From SG8-41 sp035456985 (GTDB lineage Bacteria > Pseudomonadota > Gammaproteobacteria > Burkholderiales > SG8-41), in assembly GCA_035456985.1 (NCBI GenBank), contig DATICE010000049.1, positions 1 through 20,779 on the forward strand: a stretch of 20,779 bases of DNA. The letters are read 5' to 3'. A program made the position numbers and the translations under genes. This document shows positions 13,870-20,779 of this stretch, one piece after another. Position 1 is the stretch's first letter; each line of letters starts with the position of its first letter. The notes below the pieces were generated by a model. The model did no database searches. It was not told where the DNA came from and worked only from the letters and a program-made list of their open reading frames with translations.

Positions 13870-14834
13870 ATATGGCGGACACAGACAAACTGGCGGCGGG
13901 GCTGCGCGGCGAGCTGCGGCGGCGCGAGCCGATGGCAGGCCACGTGAGCTGGCGCGCGGGCGGCACGGCGGAGGCAGCCTATTTCCCCGCCGATCTCGAT
14001 GACCTCGTCAACTTTCTGCGCTCGATGCCCGTCGGCGAGCCCGTGTACATGACCGGCCTCGGCAGCAACCTGCTGGTGCGCGACGGCGGGCTACGCGGCA
14101 CGGTGATCTTCACGCACCGGGCGCTGCGCGATATCCGACTCGACCATCTGGGCGCGCTCGGCGGGGGCGTCTACGCCGAGGCCGGCGTGGCGTGCCCGAA
14201 GGTGGCCCGATACGCCGCGATGAACGACCTGGTCGGCGCGGAATTTCTCGCGGGCATTCCCGGGACGGTGGGCGGGGCGCTTGCGATGAACGCCGGATGC
14301 TACGGCGGCGAAACGTGGGACATCGTCGCGCACGTCCTCACCGTCGATCGCGCCGGCAAAACGCGGGCGCGCACGCGGGAAGACTACGAAATCGATTACC
14401 GGCACGTGCGCTTGAAGGGAGAAGGCGGAGGTCGGACGGAAGAAGACGAAGACGACCAGGGTGATCGTTCCGAGGAGTGGTTCGTCGCCACGAGCTTCCG
14501 CCTGAAGCGCGGCTCGGGTGCCGATTCGCGCAGGAAGATCACCGAGCTGCTGAGGCAGCGCATCGCGACGCAGCCGCTCGGCGAGCCCAACGCCGGCTCC
14601 GTGTTCCGCAATCCCAAGGGCGTCTACGCCGCGCGGCTGATCGAGGACTGCGGGCTGAAGGGGCGCGCGATCGGCAACGCGATGATCTCGGACAAGCACG
14701 CCAATTTCATCGTTAATCGGGGCGGCGCGCGCGCCGCCGACATCGAGGCGCTGATTCTGCTCGCGGAGCACTCGGTCCGGGAGAAATTCGGGATCGTGCT
14801 CGAGCGCGAAGTGCGCATCGTTGGCAATGAGTGA
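13866..14834 (+). CDS. murB: UDP-N-acetylenolpyruvoylglucosamine reductase MurB
   Basis: MurB is an FAD- and NADPH-dependent reductase producing UDP-MurNAc, the substrate of MurC. The 322-residue protein shows the FAD-binding YMTGLGSNLLVRDGG loop and EFLAGIPGTVGGALAMNAGCYG. It also has EIDYRHVRL, the NAGSVFRNP motif with the proton-donor serine, and GLKGRAIGNAMISDKHANFIVN. Its form looks closer to type II MurB, a tentative call. A purine-rich 7-base array inserts a strongly acidic stretch (GRTEEDEDDQGDRSE) between YRHVRL and WFVATSFRL, where relatives have only a few residues. The stop lies in the next array, before a broken ddl start. Confidence 0.94.
   Translation: MNMADTDKLAAGLRGELRRREPMAGHVSWRAGGTAEAAYFPADLDDLVNFLRSMPVGEPVYMTGLGSNLLVRDGGLRGTVIFTHRALRDIRLDHLGALGGGVYAEAGVACPKVARYAAMNDLVGAEFLAGIPGTVGGALAMNAGCYGGETWDIVAHVLTVDRAGKTRARTREDYEIDYRHVRLKGEGGGRTEEDEDDQGDRSEEWFVATSFRLKRGSGADSRRKITELLRQRIATQPLGEPNAGSVFRNPKGVYAARLIEDCGLKGRAIGNAMISDKHANFIVNRGGARAADIEALILLAEHSVREKFGIVLEREVRIVGNE
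14414..14448 (+). repeat. In-frame 7-base array inside murB
   Basis: Units GAAGGGA, GAAGGCG, GAGGTCG, GACGGAA, GAAGACG step by 7, with less clear continuation to about 14470. It encodes GEGGGRTEEDED and extends the loop before the WFVATSF strand. Confidence 0.65.
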
Positions 14835-14858
14835 TGAGCGACGGGTGACGAGTGACGG
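14831..14858 (+). repeat. 7-base array at the murB stop
   Basis: Units GTGATGA, GCGACGG, GTGACGA, GTGACGG step by 7. In another phase they read GAGCGAC, GGGTGAC, GAGTGAC. The murB TGA (14832-14834) lies in the first unit and the GTG of the broken ddl copy (14852) begins the last one. Confidence 0.7.
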
Positions 14859-14988
14859 GAAAATTCGGGAAAGTGGCCGTGTTAATGGGCGGGGCGCCGG
14901 AGGGCGGAGCAGGGGCCCCATTTATGGGGATGCGACCCCGGAGGCGCACAGGGCCGCCCAAGAGTTGGATATGGCCGGAGCGAGATGA

Positions 14989-14992
<4 letters not shown>
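14852..14992 (+). pseudogene. Truncated upstream copy of the ddl start, now a 46-codon ORF
   Basis: From GTG 14852 the frame encodes FGKVAVLMGG (codons 5-14), the same ten residues as codons 4-13 of the real ddl. Six of the ten codons differ, all synonymously. After GGCGGG the similarity ends and the frame runs through the core repeat shared with the murG-murC insert. It stops at TGA 14990-14992, overlapping the real ddl GTG at 14989 in a GTGA junction. No good ribosome-binding site is visible before the GTG. The rest of the 46-residue product is Arg/Pro/Gly-rich and unrecognisable. Confidence 0.75.
14898..14937 (+). repeat. Shared core repeat, copy B (40 bases)
   Basis: This is the second copy of the core at 12367-12404, with two substitutions and two extra bases (AT after TTT). 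It contains the palindrome GGGGCCCC and a perfect short inverted repeat CCCCAT-TT-ATGGGG. No T-run follows, so it is not a typical terminator. Confidence 0.8.
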
Positions 14993-15900
<908 letters not shown>

Positions 15901-15906
15901 GACCGG

Positions 15907-15941
15907 AAACGAGCAACGTGAAACGAGCAACGGGTGACGCG
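15907..15941 (+). repeat. 7-base array between ddl and ftsQ
   Basis: Units AAACGAG, CAACGTG, AAACGAG, CAACGGG, TGACGCG step exactly by 7. Shifted, they read GAGCAAC, GTGAAAC, GAGCAAC, GGGTGAC. The array fills most of the 51-base gap and includes a possible GTG start (15934) in the ftsQ frame. Confidence 0.75.
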
Positions 15942-15951
15942 GCGGGACGAC

Positions 15952-16704
15952 ATGTGGAATAGACCCGCGGTCATGAATGGCGTCGCCAATGCGCTCTACG
16001 CCGTGGCGGTGGTTCTGGCGCTTGTCATCGCGTGGAAGCTTGCCGCGCGCCAGCCGGTATTCGCGTTGCGCGAAGTGGTAGTCGGCGGCGCGCTCGCGCA
16101 CGTCACCCGCGGCGACATCGAGGACGCCGTGCGGCGGGGGCTCAAGGGCAACTTTCTCACGCTCGATCCCGCCGCCGTGAGCGTCTCGTTCCAGAAGCTG
16201 CCGTGGGTCCGCCAGGCAAGCGTGCGGCGCCAGTGGCCGGCGCGGCTCGATGTGACGCTCGAGGAGCACGTGCCGTTCGCGCGTTGGGGCGGGGACGCGC
16301 TCGTGAACATGCAGGGCGAGGTGTTCCGGGCGGGCTACGACGGTGAGCTGCCGGAATTCGCCGGTCCGGAAGGCATGGCGCGGGAGATCGCGATCCAGTA
16401 CCGCCACTTCCAAAAGTCTCTCGAGACGATCGGCGAGACGCCGGTGCGGGTGGAAGTCTCGCCGCGCCGCGCCTGGAAGCTGAGGCTTGCAAGCGGGCTG
16501 ACGCTGGCCCTCGGGCGCGAGCAAGTGGAGGCGCGCCTCGCCAGGTTTGTCGCGATGCACGAGCGGACGCTCGCGCCGCTCGGGCGCAAGGTGGATTACA
16601 TCGATATGCGCTATGCCAACGGCTTCGCGGTGCGCTTCGCGGAGCCGCGCCGCGAAAAGGCGGCGCCGAAGCGCGGGCAGAGAACTGGACAACGGGCAAG
16701 TTGA
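15952..16704 (+). CDS. ftsQ: Cell division protein FtsQ
   Basis: FtsQ is a bitopic inner-membrane protein that recruits FtsB, FtsL and later divisome proteins. The 250-residue protein has a short cytoplasmic N-terminus, one membrane segment at about residues 12-30, then a periplasmic POTRA domain beginning FALREVVVGG. The segment LPWVRQASVRRQWPARLDVTLEEHVPFARWG is the most conserved part, with the usual PWV and W-P motifs. The C-terminus is Arg/Lys-rich. ATG 15952 is preferred because MWNRPAVMNGVANALYAV resembles betaproteobacterial FtsQ starts. GTG 15934 would add six array-encoded residues. Its stop is 4 bases before ftsA. Confidence 0.92.
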   Translation: MWNRPAVMNGVANALYAVAVVLALVIAWKLAARQPVFALREVVVGGALAHVTRGDIEDAVRRGLKGNFLTLDPAAVSVSFQKLPWVRQASVRRQWPARLDVTLEEHVPFARWGGDALVNMQGEVFRAGYDGELPEFAGPEGMAREIAIQYRHFQKSLETIGETPVRVEVSPRRAWKLRLASGLTLALGREQVEARLARFVAMHERTLAPLGRKVDYIDMRYANGFAVRFAEPRREKAAPKRGQRTGQRAS

Positions 16705-16708
16705 ACGC

Positions 16709-17947
16709 ATGGGCAAGGCCAGGGACAACAAGAAGCTGATCGTGGGCCTCGATGTCGGCACCTCGAAGATCGCCGCCATCGTTGCCGAGATCAAGCCGGA
16801 GGGCGGCTTCGAGATCATCGGCATGGGCAGCCACCCCTCGCGCGGGCTGAAGAAAGGCGTCGTCGTCAACATCGAGACCACGGTCAACGCCATCCAGCGC
16901 GCGCTGGAGGAGGCGGAGCTGATGGCCGACTGCAAGATTCGCGACGTCTACACAGGTATCGCCGGCAGCCACATCCGCAGCTTCAATTCGCAGGGCATGG
17001 TGGCGGTGAAGGACAAGGAAGTGGGGCTCGCGGATATCGAGCGCGTGGTCGACACTGCGCGCGCCGTGCAGATCCCGAACGACCAGCAGATCCTGCACGT
17101 GCTCAACCAGGAGTTCATCATCGACGGGCAGGAGGACGTCCGCGAGCCCCTTGGCATGAGCGGAGTGCGCCTGGAGGTCAAGGTACACATCGTGACCGGC
17201 GCGGTTTCCGCGGCGCAGAACATCGTCAAGTGCGTGCGCCGCTGCGGGCTCGAGGTCCGCGACCTGGTGCTGCAGCCGCTCGCTTCCGCGATGGCGGTCA
17301 TGTCCGACGACGAGAAGGACCTCGGCGTCGCGCTGGTGGACATCGGCGGAGGCACCTCCGATCTCGTCGTGTTCACGCACGGGGCAATCCGCCACACCGC
17401 GGTGATCCCGATAGCCGGCGACCAGATCACCAATGACATTGCGATGGCGCTGCGAACCCCCACCAAGGACGCCGAGGACATCAAGGAGCGATGCGGCTGC
17501 GCGCTGTCGCAGCTCGCCGATCCCCAGGAGATGGTGGAGGTGCCGGGACTCGGCGAGCGCGACCCGCGCCAGCTCTCGCGCAAGACGCTTGCAGAGGTGA
17601 TTGAGCCCAGGGTGGAAGAACTCTATTCGCTGGTGCAAACCGAGCTGCGGAGAAGCGGCTACGAGGAGCTGCTCTCCTCCGGCGTGGTGATCACCGGGGG
17701 CTCCAGCATCATGCAGGGCATGGTGGAGCTGGGCGAGGAGATTTTCCATATGCCGGTGCGCGTGGGATACCCGGCGTACCACGGCGCGCTGGCGGAGGCG
17801 GTGCGCCACCCGCGCCACTCGACCGGCGTCGGGCTGCTGCTGGCGGGCATGCAGCAGCTGCGGAGCCGCGAGCTCGCGCGCATGAACGCGGGCTCGTTCC
17901 GCCAGGTGCTGGACAGGATGAAGACTTGGTTTACCGGGAATTTCTGA
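16709..17947 (+). CDS. ftsA: Cell division protein FtsA
   Basis: FtsA is an actin-like ATPase that anchors FtsZ filaments to the membrane and signals to FtsW/FtsI. The 412-residue protein starts MGKARDNKKLIVGLDVGTSK, the first phosphate-binding loop. It has VDIGGGTSDLVVF near residues 210-222 as the second loop and ITGGSSIMQGM as the adenosine motif. The C-terminus SFRQVLDRMKTWFTGNF is a typical amphipathic membrane-targeting helix. ATG 16709 is the start; the frame is open further upstream but overlaps ftsQ. The codon use is like its neighbours. Confidence 0.96.
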   Translation: MGKARDNKKLIVGLDVGTSKIAAIVAEIKPEGGFEIIGMGSHPSRGLKKGVVVNIETTVNAIQRALEEAELMADCKIRDVYTGIAGSHIRSFNSQGMVAVKDKEVGLADIERVVDTARAVQIPNDQQILHVLNQEFIIDGQEDVREPLGMSGVRLEVKVHIVTGAVSAAQNIVKCVRRCGLEVRDLVLQPLASAMAVMSDDEKDLGVALVDIGGGTSDLVVFTHGAIRHTAVIPIAGDQITNDIAMALRTPTKDAEDIKERCGCALSQLADPQEMVEVPGLGERDPRQLSRKTLAEVIEPRVEELYSLVQTELRRSGYEELLSSGVVITGGSSIMQGMVELGEEIFHMPVRVGYPAYHGALAEAVRHPRHSTGVGLLLAGMQQLRSRELARMNAGSFRQVLDRMKTWFTGNF

Positions 17948-17974
17948 TTCACATGATGAAAGGAGACTGTACCC

Positions 17975-19138
17975 ATGTTTGAGATAGTGGACGCGCAAGC
18001 GCAGGAGGCTGTGATCAAGGTGATCGGAGTGGGCGGCTGCGGCGGCAACGCTGTCGACCACATGATCGACAAGGGTGTGGAGGGGGTGGAATTCATCTCC
18101 GCCAACACCGACGCGCAAGCGCTCAGGCGCTGCGCGGCGAAGGTCCAGTTGCAGCTCGGCGCCGGAATCACCAAGGGACTGGGAGCGGGCGCCAATCCCG
18201 AGATCGGGCGCAAGGCGGCGCTGGAAGACCGCGAGCGTCTCGCCGAAGCGATCGCGGGGGCCGACATGCTGTTTCTGACCGCGGGCATGGGCGGCGGCAC
18301 CGGGACCGGGGCAGCGCCCGTAGTGGCGGAACTCGCCAAGGAACTCGGCATCCTCACGGTCGCGGTCGTCACCAAGCCCTTCGCGTTCGAGGGCAAGCGC
18401 CAGCGCGTCGCGCACGAAGGCATCGAGCAGCTTTCGCCCCATGTCGACTCGCTGATCGTGGTGCCGAACGACAAGCTGATGGAGGTGCTCGGCAATCAGG
18501 TGACGCTCGACGGGGCGTTCAAGGCCGCGAACGACGTGCTCCACGGCGCGGTCGCCGGCATTGCCGAGATCATCAGCTGCCCGGGGATGATCAACGTGGA
18601 CTTCGCCGACGTGCGCACGGTGATGGCCGAAATGGGCATGGCGATGATGGGCTCGGCGCGCTCGTCCGGGCCCGACCGGGCGCGGCTTGCCGCCGAGCAG
18701 GCGGTGGCGTGCCCGCTGCTCGAGGACGTCAACATCTCGGACGCGCGCGGCGTGCTGGTCAACATCTCGGCGAGCAAGGCGACCTTCCAGTTGCAGGAGA
18801 TGTACGACGTGATGGGCACGATCAAGGCGTTCTCGTCGGATTCGGCGCATCCCATCATTGGCACCGTGTACGACGATGCGCTGGGAGACCAGCTGCGGGT
18901 GACGATCATCGCGACCGGCCTCGGCAAGCCCGTGGTGCAGCGGCAGGCGAAGCCGTTCACCGTGGTGGCCAGCAAGACCGGCACCGACAACCAGCCGCTC
19001 GAGGTGGATTACGGCGCGCTCGAGATGCCGGCGGTGATGCGCTCCAAGCGCAATCGCGATGCGACGGTCGAAGCGATGCGGCAGTCGGGTGTCGAGATGC
19101 TCGACATCCCCGCATTCCTGCGCAAGCAGGCCGACTAG
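17975..19138 (+). CDS. ftsZ: Cell division GTPase FtsZ
   Basis: FtsZ is the tubulin-like GTPase that forms the division ring. The 387-residue protein has the N-terminal IKVIGVGGCGGNAVDHM, the GTP signature GGGTGTG at residues 106-112, and VPNDKLMEV. The T7 loop is FADVRTVMAEMG, the GTP-hydrolysis element of the next subunit. The C-terminal tail DIPAFLRKQAD is the conserved peptide that binds FtsA and other partners. A strong ribosome-binding site AAAGGAG (17959-17965) lies 9 bases before ATG, the best in the window, fitting high expression. It is the last gene of the dcw cluster. No clear terminator hairpin follows. Confidence 0.98.
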   Translation: MFEIVDAQAQEAVIKVIGVGGCGGNAVDHMIDKGVEGVEFISANTDAQALRRCAAKVQLQLGAGITKGLGAGANPEIGRKAALEDRERLAEAIAGADMLFLTAGMGGGTGTGAAPVVAELAKELGILTVAVVTKPFAFEGKRQRVAHEGIEQLSPHVDSLIVVPNDKLMEVLGNQVTLDGAFKAANDVLHGAVAGIAEIISCPGMINVDFADVRTVMAEMGMAMMGSARSSGPDRARLAAEQAVACPLLEDVNISDARGVLVNISASKATFQLQEMYDVMGTIKAFSSDSAHPIIGTVYDDALGDQLRVTIIATGLGKPVVQRQAKPFTVVASKTGTDNQPLEVDYGALEMPAVMRSKRNRDATVEAMRQSGVEMLDIPAFLRKQAD

Positions 19139-19203
19139 GGATCAGCGGCTACCGTGAAGCGGCCGGCCCCCGCCTTGCGACGCCTGGAACTCCGCCTATG
19201 AAT

Positions 19204-19245
19204 GGGTGACCGATAGTTGGATGTTGATCGTTGACGGTATAACTG
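19204..19245 (+). repeat. Degenerate 7-base array between ftsZ and lpxC
   Basis: The units GGGTGAC, CGATAGT, TGGATGT, TGATCGT, TGACGGT, ATAACTG can be read in 7-base steps. The resemblance is weaker than in the other arrays, but the first unit matches the GGGTGAC units found after murB and after ddl. Confidence 0.45.
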
Positions 19246-19256
19246 TGACGATTTTG

Positions 19257-19286
19257 TTGCGCCGCAGCGTCGGCGCGTGATAGAAT
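19257..19286 (+). promoter_or_regulatory. Likely lpxC promoter
   Basis: TTGCGC (19257-19262) and TAGAAT (19281-19286) are 18 bases apart, 38 bases before the lpxC start codon. The surroundings are AT-richer than the genes. A promoter here is expected because lpxC is separated from ftsZ by 186 bases. Confidence 0.55.
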
Positions 19287-19324
19287 TTAAACGTTAACAG
19301 CCTGAAATTTCAGGGAGTTTTTTC

Positions 19325-20236
19325 GTGATTCAGCAACGCACGCTGAAGAACATCATCCGCGCGACCGGCGTCGGGCTGCATACCGGCACCAAGATCTACA
19401 TGACGCTGCGGCCGGCGGTGGCAAATACCGGCATCGTGTTCCGGCGCATCGATCTTCAGCCGCCGGTGGAGATCAAGGGCGAGCCATACGCGGTGGGCGA
19501 CACGCGGCTCTCCTCCTGCCTGGAAAAGAACGACGCGCGGATCTACACGGTCGAGCATCTGATGTCGGCACTGGCCGGCCTGGGCATCGACAATGCCTAC
19601 GTCGATCTCACTGCCCCGGAAGTGCCGATCATGGACGGCAGCGCCGGCCCGTTCGTGTTCCTGCTGCAATCGGCAGGCATCGAGGAGCAGGGCACCCCCA
19701 AGCGGTTCGTCCGCATCCTGAAACCCGTCGAGGTGAAGGAAGGCGACAAGGTTGTGCGCTTCGAGCCGTATAACGGCTTCAAGCTCACCATGGGAATCGA
19801 TTTTGCGCATCCAGTTTTCGAAAAGGCGAGCCGCGCCATCACGGTGGACTTCTCCACGACGTCCTACATCAAGGAGGTAAGCCGCGCCCGCACCTTCGGA
19901 TTCATGCAGGACGTCGAGACGCTGCGGTCGCAGGGGCTCGCGCTGGGCGGCAGCCTCGACAACGCGATCGTGGTGGACGAATACCGGGTGCTCAACACCG
20001 ACGGCTTGCGCTACGAGGACGAGTTCGTCAAGCACAAGGTGCTCGACGCGATCGGCGACCTCTACCTGCTCGGGCATCCCCTGATCGGCGCGTATACCGC
20101 CCACAAGACGGGCCACGCGCTGAACAACCGGCTGTTGCGCCGCCTGGTCGAGGATAAGCCTTCCTGGGAACTGGTCAGTTTCGAGCGTCCGGAAGACGCC
20201 CCGGCCTATCTCACCTGGCAGCCGCAGGCTGCCTGA
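19325..20236 (+). CDS. lpxC: UDP-3-O-acyl-N-acetylglucosamine deacetylase LpxC
   Basis: LpxC is the zinc-dependent deacetylase that commits UDP-acyl-GlcNAc to lipid A synthesis, in the cytoplasm. The 303-residue protein begins MIQQRTLKNIIRATGVGLH, the standard start. It has the zinc ligand His78 in TVEHLMSALAGLGIDN, the catalytic region PIMDGSAGPFVFLL, and the second zinc site KHKVLDAIGDL with His237 and Asp241. The family length is about 305. GTG 19325 is supported by AGGGAG at 19312-19317. It lies outside the tight dcw unit and has its own likely promoter. Its presence indicates an outer membrane with lipid A. Confidence 0.97.
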   Translation: MIQQRTLKNIIRATGVGLHTGTKIYMTLRPAVANTGIVFRRIDLQPPVEIKGEPYAVGDTRLSSCLEKNDARIYTVEHLMSALAGLGIDNAYVDLTAPEVPIMDGSAGPFVFLLQSAGIEEQGTPKRFVRILKPVEVKEGDKVVRFEPYNGFKLTMGIDFAHPVFEKASRAITVDFSTTSYIKEVSRARTFGFMQDVETLRSQGLALGGSLDNAIVVDEYRVLNTDGLRYEDEFVKHKVLDAIGDLYLLGHPLIGAYTAHKTGHALNNRLLRRLVEDKPSWELVSFERPEDAPAYLTWQPQAA

Positions 20237-20297
20237 GGGATACGCTGGCCGTCGTCCCGGCGGATTGTCCGCGACAGTTCAACGGATCTTCGACGGC

Positions 20298-20483
20298 ATG
20301 ATCGTTCTCAGGCTGATCGGCATTCTCGTCCTGATCACCATCGCCGGATCGATCGTGATGTACCTGTTCACCCGCAACCGGCGCTACCTCGCCTTCGCCT
20401 GGCGGGTGTTCCAGTTCGCCTTCGTGTTCCTGCTGGTATTCATGGCGCTCTACGTGCTCGAGCGCCTGGTGCTGGTTCTCTGA
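20298..20483 (+). CDS. Small two-helix membrane protein of unknown function
   Basis: The 61-residue product begins MIVLRLIGILVLITIAGS and has two hydrophobic segments at about residues 2-22 and 38-58. They are joined by a positively charged loop, MYLFTRNRRYLAFAWRV, and a short tail LERLVLVL follows. The charged loop should face the cytoplasm. ATG 20298 is chosen; the frame is also open from TTG 20265, which would add 11 polar residues. The ribosome-binding site is weak. I do not know its function. From memory, similar small proteins occur beside lpxC in related betaproteobacteria, so a role in envelope biology is possible but not shown. It converges on the DciA-like gene, with only 14 bases between the stops. 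Confidence 0.7.
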   Translation: MIVLRLIGILVLITIAGSIVMYLFTRNRRYLAFAWRVFQFAFVFLLVFMALYVLERLVLVL

Positions 20484-20497
20484 ATATCCCCGCCTGA

Positions 20498-20779
20498 TCA
20501 TCCCGGTTTTTTGGGACGGCGGCGAGCCACCATGCGCGCGAGCGCGGCCTTGAGCGGGGAGGACGGGAGCGCGCCCGAGAGGGCTTCGATTTCCTTAATG
20601 GTGTCAGGGGGTAACGAGCGCTTCGTGACTTCGTCCTCATCCTTGATTTTGTGCGGGTTTACTTGCACATCCACCCGGATTCCAGTAACCTCGGTCGCCT
20701 GTTTGCGGATGTGCGATAGCAGGCGCGGGGCGAGTTGCCTGAGCTTGGCCGCCACCGCGGCGTTATCGGACACAACAAT
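20498..20779 (-). CDS. DUF721/DciA-like protein, C-terminal part (start lies right of the window)
   Basis: On the minus strand the frame is open from the window edge to TGA at 20500-20498, giving 93 visible residues. The segment SDNAAVAAKLRQLAPRLLSHI followed by EVTGIRVDVQV resembles the KH-like end of DUF721 proteins. That family includes DciA, the ancestral loader of the replicative helicase DnaB. The C-terminal half is charged and low in complexity (KIKDEDEVTKRSLPPDT, then MVARRRPKKPG). A GTG at 20773 is in frame, but the conserved domain should begin further upstream, so the gene is treated as truncated by the edge. A DUF721 gene convergent to lpxC and followed by secA is a known arrangement in betaproteobacteria. 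Confidence 0.7.
   Translation of the reverse strand: MVVSDNAAVAAKLRQLAPRLLSHIRKQATEVTGIRVDVQVNPHKIKDEDEVTKRSLPPDTIKEIEALSGALPSSPLKAALARMVARRRPKKPG

Noticed and set aside
12367..14937. Core repeats as transcription terminators or attenuators
   Set aside because: Short inverted repeats are present but no T-run follows, and a terminator inside this essential operon is unlikely.
16157..18850. Minus-strand open frame of 897 codons opposite ftsQ, ftsA and ftsZ
   Set aside because: Same reason: antisense composition only, no motif, and the plus strand is fully explained.

Overview
The window is a nearly complete dcw (division and cell wall) cluster from a GC-rich Gram-negative bacterium, most likely a betaproteobacterium. 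The evidence for that placement is: meso-diaminopimelate-type MurE; the order mraZ-rsmH-ftsL-ftsI-murE-murF-mraY-murD-ftsW-murG-murC-murB-ddl-ftsQ-ftsA-ftsZ followed by lpxC; a ChaC-rnpB pair upstream; and a convergent DUF721/DciA gene after lpxC. All main genes are on the plus strand, except the DciA-like gene that is cut by the right edge. No genus can be named from the sequence alone.

Layout. 1-516: 3' part of a ChaC-type gamma-glutamylcyclotransferase gene. 527-871: RNase P RNA. 872-1206: an intergenic region with an AT-rich island, a sigma70-type promoter and a three-box MraZ operator. 1207-19138: sixteen tightly packed genes for peptidoglycan precursor synthesis (murE, murF, mraY, murD, murG, murC, murB, ddl) and the divisome (ftsL, ftsI, ftsW, ftsQ, ftsA, ftsZ), with mraZ and rsmH at the head. 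Many junctions are 4-base ATGA or GTGA overlaps. 19139-19324: a spacer with an lpxC promoter. Then lpxC, a small two-helix membrane protein gene, and the convergent DciA-like fragment.

Two things are not explained by an ordinary dcw cluster. First, upstream of both murC and ddl there is a second copy of the start of the gene. Each copy encodes almost the same N-terminal peptide with different codons. Each is followed by an insert containing a shared 38-40 base core, and each forms a short ORF whose stop overlaps the start of the real gene. Second, at least twelve degenerate arrays with a 7-base period are scattered through the window. They lie at gene junctions and also in frame inside the essential genes murE, murF (twice), murD and murB, where they encode short extra loops. 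Many units fit G-R-G-Y-R-A-Y on one strand. A third, smaller anomaly is a tract of about 240 bases in rsmH with clearly lower GC than its flanks.

Together the genes make UDP-MurNAc-pentapeptide (MurB, MurC, MurD, MurE, MurF, with D-Ala-D-Ala from Ddl) and lipid I and II (MraY, MurG). They polymerise and cross-link septal peptidoglycan (FtsW, FtsI) under the FtsZ/FtsA ring and FtsQ/FtsL scaffold. LpxC commits UDP-GlcNAc-derived precursors to lipid A, so envelope synthesis and division lie side by side.
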